Part shown: positions 12,929 to 19,499 of the stretch, piece by piece | Numbering within the stretch: position 1 is the first letter of the stretch | Layout: each line of letters begins with the position of its first letter | DNA from: a virus | Virus record (IMG/VR): IMGVR_UViG_3300030099_001904 | Coordinates: 1-21,041 of that record | Length of the DNA stretch: 21,041 bases | Strand: one strand, 5' to 3' | Program-made: the position numbers and the translations under genes | Notes under the pieces: model-generated | What the model was told of the DNA's origin: nothing | Database searches by the model: none | Seen by the model: the letters and a program-made list of their open reading frames with translations, nothing else

Positions 12929-13001
12929 TTGTATTATTTTTATCTAAATATGATTTCAATTTAGTTATGTTAGTTTTTTTTGGTTTGTAATATTTCTTCA
13001 T
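12885..13001 (-). CDS. Possible 38-aa Lys-rich peptide
   Basis: ORF starting MKKYYKPKKTNITKLKSYLD. Its ATG comes 2 nt after the TGA of the connector gene, favouring re-initiation. The 3' part overlaps the next membrane-protein gene by 44 nt in a different frame and turns Ser/Arg-rich, so only the first 25 codons look natural. Function unknown. Confidence 0.35.
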   Translation of the reverse strand: MKKYYKPKKTNITKLKSYLDKNNTNGQRKRHSTSSCSK

Positions 13002-13003
13002 TA

Positions 13004-13576
13004 TCAATAGTCAGAAGCATTTAAAAAGTTTCTCAAAGTTATCTCAGTTCCTTGTCTTGGTTTTTCAAGATTCATACCATTATAATATGCATTAGGGTCT
13101 GGATTAACATCAGCACCGCTATTTTGATTATATTCAGGAAAACTACTTATATTGTTTCTAACATAATCAATCATACGTTCTGTATAATATTCAGCAGTAT
13201 TTCTTACTTCTTCTCTAAGGTGTTGTGCTTCGTCTGTACTTAAAGCAGTTCCTGTTTCAGATGTCTTTGAATAAATATTACCATTTTCTATTTTAAATCT
13301 TAAAAAAGGTACTGCGTGATAAAAAGCCCAATTCGGCAACATGTCACCTATGTAATCATCAACTAAAGATTTATACGCTTCATTACCTACATTACCTAAA
13401 GTTCCTGCGGTAATTAAATCTTTTAATTTTTGCGTAAGTTTCGTTCCTAGTTTAGCTTCAACATACAACTTCTGTGCTTGCCTTACATAAGGTAATAATA
13501 AATCTACATCAACGTTCAGGTTGATTGCTGTGCTGTCTTTGAGTTTTTGTTCTGATATGAATAATACGTATGCCAT
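13004..13576 (-). CDS. Head-tail connector/adaptor-like protein
   Basis: A 190-aa protein starting MAYVLFISEQKLKDSTAINL, then VDLLLPYVRQAQKLYVEAKL, GTKLTQKLKDLI and a central NWAFYHAVPFLRFKIENG. This is the layout of helical adaptor proteins of Bacteroidetes phages and prophages (DUF6712-like) that sit below the portal and join head to tail. It starts 2 nt after the portal stop, which supports the role. The C-terminus is Asn/Pro-rich. Confidence 0.68.
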   Translation of the reverse strand: MAYVLFISEQKLKDSTAINLNVDVDLLLPYVRQAQKLYVEAKLGTKLTQKLKDLITAGTLGNVGNEAYKSLVDDYIGDMLPNWAFYHAVPFLRFKIENGNIYSKTSETGTALSTDEAQHLREEVRNTAEYYTERMIDYVRNNISSFPEYNQNSGADVNPDPNAYYNGMNLEKPRQGTEITLRNFLNASDY

Positions 13577-13578
13577 AA

Positions 13579-15639
13579 TTATCTTGGTTCTAAAAATCCT
13601 TGGTTAATCATTCTTTTTGGTGGTCTTGCTACAAGTGCATCATTACGCTCTGCTGTGAACCCTTCTGATAGTGCTTTAGTGTAACTAATAATTTGATTGT
13701 CGTTAATTTTACTTTTTGCACCTCTTAGAGATGTTTTGTAAATTCTTCTTAACCAAAAATGGTGACAGTTTCCGCCTCCTTTCCATAACCAGATTGAGTA
13801 AGTATCTGCTCCACGAGGTCCCCAGCCCGGATTAACTTTCCTATCTGTCATTTGTAAAATATCTTCTTTACGATAGATTTTATTAGCTGACATCATTTGG
13901 CGGCAAAAATCTCTAGTTTCTCCTTCTTGACTTAAAAAATTATCTTTAGTATATACATATCTAACTTTGTAAAAATCATTGCCTGACCTGTTCAAGCCAT
14001 CTTGTTCGCTTCTTGCATTTGGTCTTGCTGTTCCTGTGCTTACTGCAAAATCATATTTTTCGTTTACAGCTTTATTTAATTCAGTTTCGTAGTTAAAATC
14101 CTGATGCTCACCATCTACTACTTCTTCATCTACTAATTCCCAATCTTCAGGTATATCTTCTCCAAATTCTTTTATAAATTTAGAAAGTTCTGTAAGTTCT
14201 GTTTCACTACTTAACTTACAATTACACTGAGCATTTATTTGTTTTATTTGGTCGTGGTTTTCACAAGGCATATAATACTCCTTACCATCCATAGTATGTA
14301 TATGCGAACCTTTACATCCTATTCTTTCAGCTTCTGCTTCAGCTTCCTCTTTTGTTTCATACAACGGTAAATCTATCTTACCATCTTTACCGTCTGTAAC
14401 CATACTACCAACTTTTGCAAAATCTTCTCTTATCTCTAAATCTAATGGCTCTAAACCTAATTCATCTCTTATTTCATCTTGCGTCATTACACCTTTTAAA
14501 TCTTCACTTGTAAACTGTACTGTAATAGGTTTTAACTGAACGAAGTTAACAGGCATATCCATGTTGTTTACCTTAAATATCTTTCTTAGCTCTTTTACAA
14601 TATGGTCCTGATAAGGTTTTACGACAGTATTTAGATAAAAATTTGCTGCTGCATTAAGTTCGTCTACATTTGAACCTAATCCTGTTTCGTTCTTAATACC
14701 CATAAGCATAGGAGAAGTAACTCTGTGACCTGTCAATATATTCTGAACCAAAAGTTCCTGTAATGCTAGATATTGCTTATCTGCGTCAGACATACTGATT
14801 GGTACTATTTCCGGAGTTCTTGTTCTATCGTCTGAGAATGTCAATACAAATCGTCCTGCTGCCTTTTCTCCTGTGAATTTATCTGCTAGACTTTGTTCTA
14901 TTTGATAACGCTCTTCAGCTGTTGGTATACCGTTAGCAAAGCTGATGAAGTATGAACCTGCAAATCCATTAGAAATATTAGCTAAATGGTATTCCGCAAC
15001 CTTTTGGTCTACTAATGCCCAATTGTTAGCGGCTACGTAATCAGGAGTGTGATATACGTTCATATTAGGACTATAAAGACCTGAATAAAGAATTTGATTT
15101 GCAGAAGTCCTGTCATTAGTGTTGAATGCAGGTACTCTGTAAGGCTTGTTGATTCTTGTATTTCTCCAATCAGATGATACATAAAACGCTTCTACCCTAC
15201 CCATTTTATTTGGCTTCTCTGCCCTTATCTTCTCAACAGGTATATGATATATCTCTGCTATCTGAGTTCTGTCCTTAGACCACACTATATTAAGTGCAAA
15301 TGCACCTTGAAGTTTAAAATCAAATGCTATTTTCTTTATTACTTCATGTAGGCTTTCTTTCGAGTTAGCTCTATCCATGAAATGGCTTAATTTAACTCTA
15401 GCATCAATATTTCTATCTTCTTCATCTTCTATTACTAAGTTTTCTGCTGCTATCATTTCTGCTGTTGCATTAATAATAGCTGCCTGAGTTGAAGAATTGT
15501 AGTATAAATCAATTAAAAACTGCGGATATAAGTTGTTCCAATTTTCTGTTCCATAACTAATCCAATCTTTACCTCTTTCTTCTATTACGTGAGGTGCTGT
15601 TTCTGTTTCTAAGTTGATATTTAAAATGTTATCTTTCAT
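13579..15639 (-). CDS. Portal protein with C-terminal extension
   Basis: A 686-aa protein. Residues 1 to about 410 look like a phage portal: WISYGTENWNNLYPQFLIDL, GAFALNIVWSKDRTQIAEIY, YHIPVEKIRA, then a wing and clip region, and LLVQNILTGHRVTSPMLMGI. Portals are dodecameric rings at one capsid vertex through which DNA enters. The extra 275 residues hold two blocks that I associate with other head-assembly proteins of Bacteroidetes phages: a Cys/His block (GCKGSHIHTMDGKEYYMPC, 441-459) and a block at 556-636 with YVYTKDNFLS, TRDFCRQMMSANKIYRKEDI, GWGPRGADTYSIW and GGGNCHHFWLRR. The fusion may bring a capsid-maturation or morphogenesis function to the portal. It starts 10 nt after the preceding gene's stop. 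Confidence 0.85.
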   Translation of the reverse strand: MKDNILNINLETETAPHVIEERGKDWISYGTENWNNLYPQFLIDLYYNSSTQAAIINATAEMIAAENLVIEDEEDRNIDARVKLSHFMDRANSKESLHEVIKKIAFDFKLQGAFALNIVWSKDRTQIAEIYHIPVEKIRAEKPNKMGRVEAFYVSSDWRNTRINKPYRVPAFNTNDRTSANQILYSGLYSPNMNVYHTPDYVAANNWALVDQKVAEYHLANISNGFAGSYFISFANGIPTAEERYQIEQSLADKFTGEKAAGRFVLTFSDDRTRTPEIVPISMSDADKQYLALQELLVQNILTGHRVTSPMLMGIKNETGLGSNVDELNAAANFYLNTVVKPYQDHIVKELRKIFKVNNMDMPVNFVQLKPITVQFTSEDLKGVMTQDEIRDELGLEPLDLEIREDFAKVGSMVTDGKDGKIDLPLYETKEEAEAEAERIGCKGSHIHTMDGKEYYMPCENHDQIKQINAQCNCKLSSETELTELSKFIKEFGEDIPEDWELVDEEVVDGEHQDFNYETELNKAVNEKYDFAVSTGTARPNARSEQDGLNRSGNDFYKVRYVYTKDNFLSQEGETRDFCRQMMSANKIYRKEDILQMTDRKVNPGWGPRGADTYSIWLWKGGGNCHHFWLRRIYKTSLRGAKSKINDNQIISYTKALSEGFTAERNDALVARPPKRMINQGFLEPR

Positions 15640-15648
15640 AATTTATTT

Positions 15649-16194
15649 TTATTGTCCGTAGTATATATAATTTGTACCACTTGGCTCAGGGTGTTGCGTA
15701 TATTGTACTTCTTGTGTTCCATCAACGTCTGTTAAATACATCAGACCTTTAGTTACTAATCCTCTTACTACACCTGCTGTATCTGCAGGTTCTAAAACTT
15801 GCGTTTCTGTAGCAGGTGCTGTTGTTGGTGTTAAACTAACCGTACCATCCCAAGATACTTCGTAAACCTCATAAACATAAGTTCCTGCCATTTTAAAACT
15901 TGTTTCACCATTATATACACTATTTGAATCTAATGTAGCTTCGTAACTAAACTGTATTGCTGTATATCTATCAAATATATTAGAACTACCACCTTTATTG
16001 TATGCATACTGAACAGATTTGTCCATTTGGTTTATGAACTTAAATAATAATCTAATTTGTGTCTTAGGCACATTACGACCTTCTATTGCTGCAGGGCATG
16101 GAGGTAAATAAAATTGATAGATTCTATTATCCTCTGTAACTACTATTCCATCTGTGTTGCTTAGTAATGCTGACTTGGTTTTACCTTGTATCAT
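15649..16194 (-). CDS. Putative virion structural protein
   Basis: A 181-aa, strand-rich protein (starts MIQGKTKSALLSNTDGIVVT; later VQYAYNKGGSS, FKMAGTYVYEVYEV). It has a Thr/Pro/Ala linker near 128-140 (LTPTTAPATETQV) and an aromatic C-terminus. Composition suggests a beta-sandwich surface protein, such as a head decoration, tail terminator or spike. I cannot decide among these. It stands alone after a strong terminator and a TACATTATATA box, so it probably has its own promoter and is co-transcribed with the portal gene. Confidence 0.6.
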   Translation of the reverse strand: MIQGKTKSALLSNTDGIVVTEDNRIYQFYLPPCPAAIEGRNVPKTQIRLLFKFINQMDKSVQYAYNKGGSSNIFDRYTAIQFSYEATLDSNSVYNGETSFKMAGTYVYEVYEVSWDGTVSLTPTTAPATETQVLEPADTAGVVRGLVTKGLMYLTDVDGTQEVQYTQHPEPSGTNYIYYGQ

Positions 16195-16196
16195 AT

Positions 16197-16207
16197 TATA
16201 TAATGTA
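16197..16207 (-). promoter_or_regulatory. TACATTATATA box before structural gene
   Basis: Exact 11-mer, 2 nt before ATG 16194 and 27 nt downstream of a rho-independent terminator. The terminator implies that transcription of the following genes must restart here, so this copy is the best argument that the box is a promoter element. Confidence 0.6.
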
Positions 16208-16233
16208 AAAACTTTCTATTTATTTGCTTATAT

Positions 16234-16266
16234 AAAAAAAAGAGTAGCCGAAGCTACCCTTCTTTA
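16234..16266 (-). terminator. Rho-independent terminator
   Basis: The minus-strand stem 16253-16259 (GGGTAGC) pairs with 16242-16248 (GCTACTC) around a TTCG tetraloop (16249-16252), extended by A-U and G-U pairs, and is followed by a run of eight T (16241-16234). This is the clearest terminator in the window and ends the transcript of the tail-tube and capsid genes. Confidence 0.92.
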
Positions 16267-16317
16267 TGATGAACGCTAGATTACTCTATATAAGGTCGAA
16301 CCTTACCACCCTCATCA
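16267..16317 (-). ncRNA. Three-way-junction RNA before the terminator
   Basis: Minus-strand pairing: closing stem 16312-16317 (TGATGA) with 16267-16272 (TCATCA); hairpin TAAGG/CCTTA (16301-16305 with 16291-16295, loop TTCGA); hairpin TAGA-GTAA-TCTA (16288-16277) with a GNRA-type loop. With the adjacent terminator it forms a compact 3' end. It could be an independent small RNA or a 3'-UTR structure that protects the tail-tube/capsid mRNA. No gene lies in 16267-16342. Confidence 0.5.
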
Positions 16318-16342
16318 AGCTATATTAAAACTACAAAATGTT

Positions 16343-16924
16343 TTAAGATGATACAATCGGTATTGGATTACTACTATCTGCATTGTCAAATGGAGTTGAA
16401 GTATAATCTTTTACCATTAAAAATGGTTCAGTTTCTAAGCCGTCAAATGTCAATGTATAACCCCCTCTATCACCGAATGCAGCACCACTATCCATAGTAC
16501 CTGTATTAAGTTCCATACCATTAACTCTACCTAAGCATACAATAACTGTGTTACCACTTGAAGTCAATGTAGCATTTAATTCAGCAAATATAATAGTTTT
16601 AGTAGCACCTAATAATTTTATCTGATTTTGGTCTTCTTTTGTTAGTCTATTAAGTATAATGTTTATTGTAGGAGTATAAAAGATAGTACCATTTTCACGT
16701 GAACCTGTAATAGTGTCTGTCAAACTAGCAACGCCTAAAGGCATTACGTATTTATACAAACTACTTGTTCCCATATCAATATCTGTAATACTACCTAAGT
16801 CAGCTCCTGTACCTAAAGTTGTAGATAATACTTGGTCATATACTGCAAAATAAACATTCTTAATTCCGCCTGATATTCTATTACAATCTAGCCCTCTACC
16901 TTTTGTTAATGTTCCGCATGCCAT
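16343..16924 (-). CDS. Major tail (tail tube)-like protein
   Basis: A 193-aa protein starting MACGTLTKGRGLDCNRISGG, then IKNVYFAVYDQV. The start block with GR-x-x-x-C-N/K and GGIK-x-x-YF resembles tail-tube proteins of Bacteroidetes siphophages. The rest is beta-rich with a final GGYTLTFDGLETEPFLMVKD, as in tube proteins where a late strand pairs between subunits. Tube rings stack around the tape measure to form the tail. It follows the capsid gene by 64 nt and is ended by a terminator. A head-decoration role is the main alternative. Confidence 0.65.
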   Translation of the reverse strand: MACGTLTKGRGLDCNRISGGIKNVYFAVYDQVLSTTLGTGADLGSITDIDMGTSSLYKYVMPLGVASLTDTITGSRENGTIFYTPTINIILNRLTKEDQNQIKLLGATKTIIFAELNATLTSSGNTVIVCLGRVNGMELNTGTMDSGAAFGDRGGYTLTFDGLETEPFLMVKDYTSTPFDNADSSNPIPIVSS

Positions 16925-16950
16925 ATTTATTTATGTTTTTAAGGTTAAGG

Positions 16951-16975
16951 AAGTGAGGGTATAATACCCCCACTT
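16951..16975 (-). other. Stable hairpin between capsid and tail-tube genes
   Basis: An 11-bp stem (16965-16975 with 16951-16961, three-base loop) that is fully paired only in the minus-strand RNA, where one position is G-U. It lies 13 nt after the capsid stop codon. No U-run follows, so it is likelier to be an mRNA-stabilising or partial termination structure that keeps capsid mRNA in excess. Confidence 0.55.
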
Positions 16976-16988
16976 TCATTTAATTTAT

Positions 16989-17903
16989 TTATGATTGATA
17001 AACGATGTCAGCGTTGATACCTGTCTGAACACCTGCTGAATATCTAGCAACTACTCTTAAGTTATCAGAACCATCTAAGTTACCCATATCTAATAATTGG
17101 ATTCTAGTGTGGTCAGATAATAAGTCAGTTCCAAAGAATAAGTTAGATTTCTCAGCACATACAACTTTATTATCTAGCATACCTGGACAAACAGCTATCT
17201 TGTGTCCTTCAAATACAGGCTCATAGTCACCATTCATGTTGTAAGCATTTACATATCCTAATGTAGATACTGCAGAAATATACATAGAGTAAGTCTTTTT
17301 ATTCATGTATATGTACGTATCTTCTTTGTACATTGTGTTAACTGCACTTGAAGCTGCTGACCAATCAGTAACTAAAGTCTGTAAGTTAGCTATGATGTTA
17401 CCTGTAGTATAAGCTGCTGAAGCTGATGAAGCAACGATACCAGCACCTGTAGCAATAGTACCTGCTGCTGCATCTAAGAATCCTAAGAATCTTCCTGCAC
17501 CATTATCACCTGCCCATATATCACCTTCAACTCCATCTGCTATAATTCCACTTAAATAAGAAATTACATAATCTTCAAAAGATGCTGGAGGTGGAGCACC
17601 TGCTCCTGCTCTCATTTGTAATGCTTCCCACGAATCTAGTAAATCTTTCTTACATAAATCCGTGTTAATCATTAATAATTTTGGTTCAAGTACATTCTCA
17701 GTTAATGCAAGAGTACCTGCTTCACTAAAGTCACACGCTGCATTTTTTACCATTCCTGTTGCATTCATTTTCTGAATGTTACTTTTAAATTTGATGTTTT
17801 CAATAGTAGTTAAGAAGTCTAAAGATTTAGCCTCTTTAAGAGCTGCTGAGATATAAAATCCAGCTGCTTTACCACTAAAATTTGATGTTGTAGTTAACGC
17901 CAT
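16989..17903 (-). CDS. Major capsid protein
   Basis: A 304-aa protein starting MALTTTSNFSGKAAGFYISA and continuing ALKEAKSLDFLTTIENIKFK. The long helix-like SFEDYVISYLSGIIADGVEG near residues 107-126 and the P-domain-like strands TYIYMNKKTYSMYIS and FEGHKIAVCPGML fit an HK97-fold coat protein. Position directly after an acidic scaffold gene and before the tail-tube gene supports this. It forms the icosahedral shell. The N-terminus is not followed by an obvious long delta domain, matching a separate scaffold. Codon use is slightly richer in G+C than neighbours, as usual for a highly expressed coat gene. Confidence 0.86.
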   Translation of the reverse strand: MALTTTSNFSGKAAGFYISAALKEAKSLDFLTTIENIKFKSNIQKMNATGMVKNAACDFSEAGTLALTENVLEPKLLMINTDLCKKDLLDSWEALQMRAGAGAPPPASFEDYVISYLSGIIADGVEGDIWAGDNGAGRFLGFLDAAAGTIATGAGIVASSASAAYTTGNIIANLQTLVTDWSAASSAVNTMYKEDTYIYMNKKTYSMYISAVSTLGYVNAYNMNGDYEPVFEGHKIAVCPGMLDNKVVCAEKSNLFFGTDLLSDHTRIQLLDMGNLDGSDNLRVVARYSAGVQTGINADIVYQS

Positions 17904-17927
17904 TTTAATTTATTTTTTTTGTTAATA

Positions 17928-18713
17928 TTATTTGTTTAAATTGTATAAAAATCTTTCTTGTCTAGAAAGTTTGTTGTATTCTTTCCTACTTAAAGGTTTT
18001 CTGTCTGAACTAAACTTGTTTGTGTTTAGAGGTGATTCAGCAGGAGAAGAAGATAATTCAGCTTTTAGTTTTTCATTTTCTTCTTTTAATGCTTCTACTT
18101 CCTCTTTAGAAAATTCAACAACCTCAGTAGTCTTTGTTGTAACAGTTTTCGGTGAATCAGTTTTTTCTTCAGTTTGTTCTTCTGACAAATCAACTTCTTC
18201 TTCCATTCCTTCCCCCATTTTTGCTTTTATATCTGCAACTGCGTCTTCTAGGTTTTGAACTTTTTGCTTCATTTCTTCATAAGTCTTTGCCCAATCTGCT
18301 TTTTCTGCAGGTGTTTCAGGAAATTCTTCTGCATAATCTTCATGTCCTGGTTTATGTTTTAAATCTTCATTTTTATCTTCAAATTCAGCTTTTTCATACG
18401 CTTCATCTGCAGTCATTTCTTCTTTATCATCGCCAGCTTCGATTTCTTCTTCAGTTTCACTCTCGATAACTTCAGCAACTATTCCTTCTTCTTCTACCCT
18501 GAAAGATACTCCTGTATCTAATTTATATGTTCCAACAGGTAATAAAATTGTAGTACCATCATCAGTCATTACTGATATGTCAACTCCTGCTTCTAATTCT
18601 TCTGCAGTAGATACTAACATAGTACCATCTTCGGTTTTAGCTTGAAATGCTAATTTAACTTCTTCGTCTTTATTAAGACCAAGAGCTACTAATATTTGTT
18701 CTTTGATGTCCAT
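17928..18713 (-). CDS. Capsid scaffold protein
   Basis: A 261-aa, strongly acidic protein (Glu/Asp stretches at about 80-105 and 160-190) with an N-terminal MDIKEQILVALGLNKDEEVK, two coiled-coil segments (EEMKQKVQNLEDAVADIKAK; EEVEALKEENEKLKAEL) and a basic C-terminal end (RKPLSRKEYNKLSRQERFLY). An acidic coiled coil with a basic tail that binds the coat protein is typical of scaffolds. It lies between protease and coat genes, in the usual order, and should be removed by the protease. It may also be expressed from a TACATTATATA box 12 nt before its ATG. Confidence 0.8.
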   Translation of the reverse strand: MDIKEQILVALGLNKDEEVKLAFQAKTEDGTMLVSTAEELEAGVDISVMTDDGTTILLPVGTYKLDTGVSFRVEEEGIVAEVIESETEEEIEAGDDKEEMTADEAYEKAEFEDKNEDLKHKPGHEDYAEEFPETPAEKADWAKTYEEMKQKVQNLEDAVADIKAKMGEGMEEEVDLSEEQTEEKTDSPKTVTTKTTEVVEFSKEEVEALKEENEKLKAELSSSPAESPLNTNKFSSDRKPLSRKEYNKLSRQERFLYNLNK

Positions 18714-18725
18714 AGGTTCTTTTTT

Positions 18726-18736
18726 TATATAATGTA
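18726..18736 (-). promoter_or_regulatory. TACATTATATA box before scaffold gene
   Basis: Exact 11-mer, but 12 nt rather than 2 nt before ATG 18713; AAAAAAAGAACCT fills the extra distance. The different spacing argues against a pure translation-start signal and for a transcription role. Confidence 0.5.
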
Positions 18737-18737
18737 A

Positions 18738-19463
18738 TTATTTGTTAGTTATTTGATTTTCCTTTATTATCTCATTCAAAGCCGATAGTATTTCTTCGTT
18801 TGTAGGAGTTCTTTCAGACATTTCTTCCATTTTATCTGTAAAGTAACCCTCAATTGATAAGCCCTTTAATTCACCTGCTTTTATTTTATTCCAAAGCTCT
18901 GTGTTGTTTATTTTCATCTTAACGAACCATGTTCCGTTTGGCAAATCGTAACCATACATTTTTGACTTATCCATATCGCCTTCTTTTATCCAAGATTCCA
19001 CAGTTAAAACACCGCTCACTCTGTCTTGATGTTCGTATGTAGCTTTGTGGTGATTGTTGTGTTTTAAGTATAATTCAGATGCTTTACGTACTGTTTCAGG
19101 ACTGAAGTAAACGTAGTATTCTGAATCAGTATTTGGGTCGTATCTAAATATTTGCTTATTTGGTATTAATGCAGGGCTAACTAGCATTCTTTTATCTTCA
19201 TCTATTTTAGCTAATGTCAAGTTGTTTTTCTTTTTATTGAAATAAACCATATCTTGCTCAATAGCAGGATTAGCCACTAAACTTATTGCATCGATAGCAA
19301 GTTCTTGATTTTCATCAGATATTACTAACTCAACAATTCTAGTAGTTTTCATTTCTTCATAATAATCTTTGTTGGCTTCATCACATTCTTGTGCTGTTTC
19401 ATATTCACAAGAACCTCTAGTTCCCCATTTGTATTTTCCGTTATCACATTTTTCGCAAGGCAT
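18738..19463 (-). CDS. XkdF-like prohead protease (peptidase S78_2 type)
   Basis: A 241-aa protein. The N-terminus has a Cys block (MPCEKCDNGKYKWGTRGSCE) that recurs in Bacteroidetes phage head proteins and could bind zinc. The protease core spans about 40-212: YVYFSPETVRKASELYL, then KATYEHQDRVSGVLTVESWI with candidate catalytic H145, and GELKGLSIEGYF with candidate catalytic S203. These are the H and S-I-E-G positions of XkdF-type serine proteases, which cleave scaffold and coat during capsid maturation. It lies directly before the scaffold gene. An alternative start in front of MKTTRIVELV (residue 39) would remove the Cys block. Confidence 0.84.
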   Translation of the reverse strand: MPCEKCDNGKYKWGTRGSCEYETAQECDEANKDYYEEMKTTRIVELVISDENQELAIDAISLVANPAIEQDMVYFNKKKNNLTLAKIDEDKRMLVSPALIPNKQIFRYDPNTDSEYYVYFSPETVRKASELYLKHNNHHKATYEHQDRVSGVLTVESWIKEGDMDKSKMYGYDLPNGTWFVKMKINNTELWNKIKAGELKGLSIEGYFTDKMEEMSERTPTNEEILSALNEIIKENQITNK

Positions 19464-19465
19464 AT

Positions 19466-19476
19466 TATATAATGTA
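19466..19476 (-). promoter_or_regulatory. TACATTATATA box before protease gene
   Basis: Exact 11-mer, 2 nt before ATG 19463, in the 36-nt gap after the tape-measure gene and preceded by CAAATAAATA-like sequence, as at 4467. Confidence 0.5.
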
Positions 19477-19499
19477 TTTAATTAATATTTATTTGATTT

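Noticed and set aside
16267-16317. Hammerhead ribozyme, because of the three-way junction with UGAUGA
   Set aside because: The exact CUGANGA core and the matching GAAA segment are absent.
17932-18469. Two plus-strand ORFs opposite the scaffold gene, rich in Ser/Phe/Leu
   Set aside because: They mirror the Glu/Lys-rich coiled-coil codons of the scaffold on the opposite strand.
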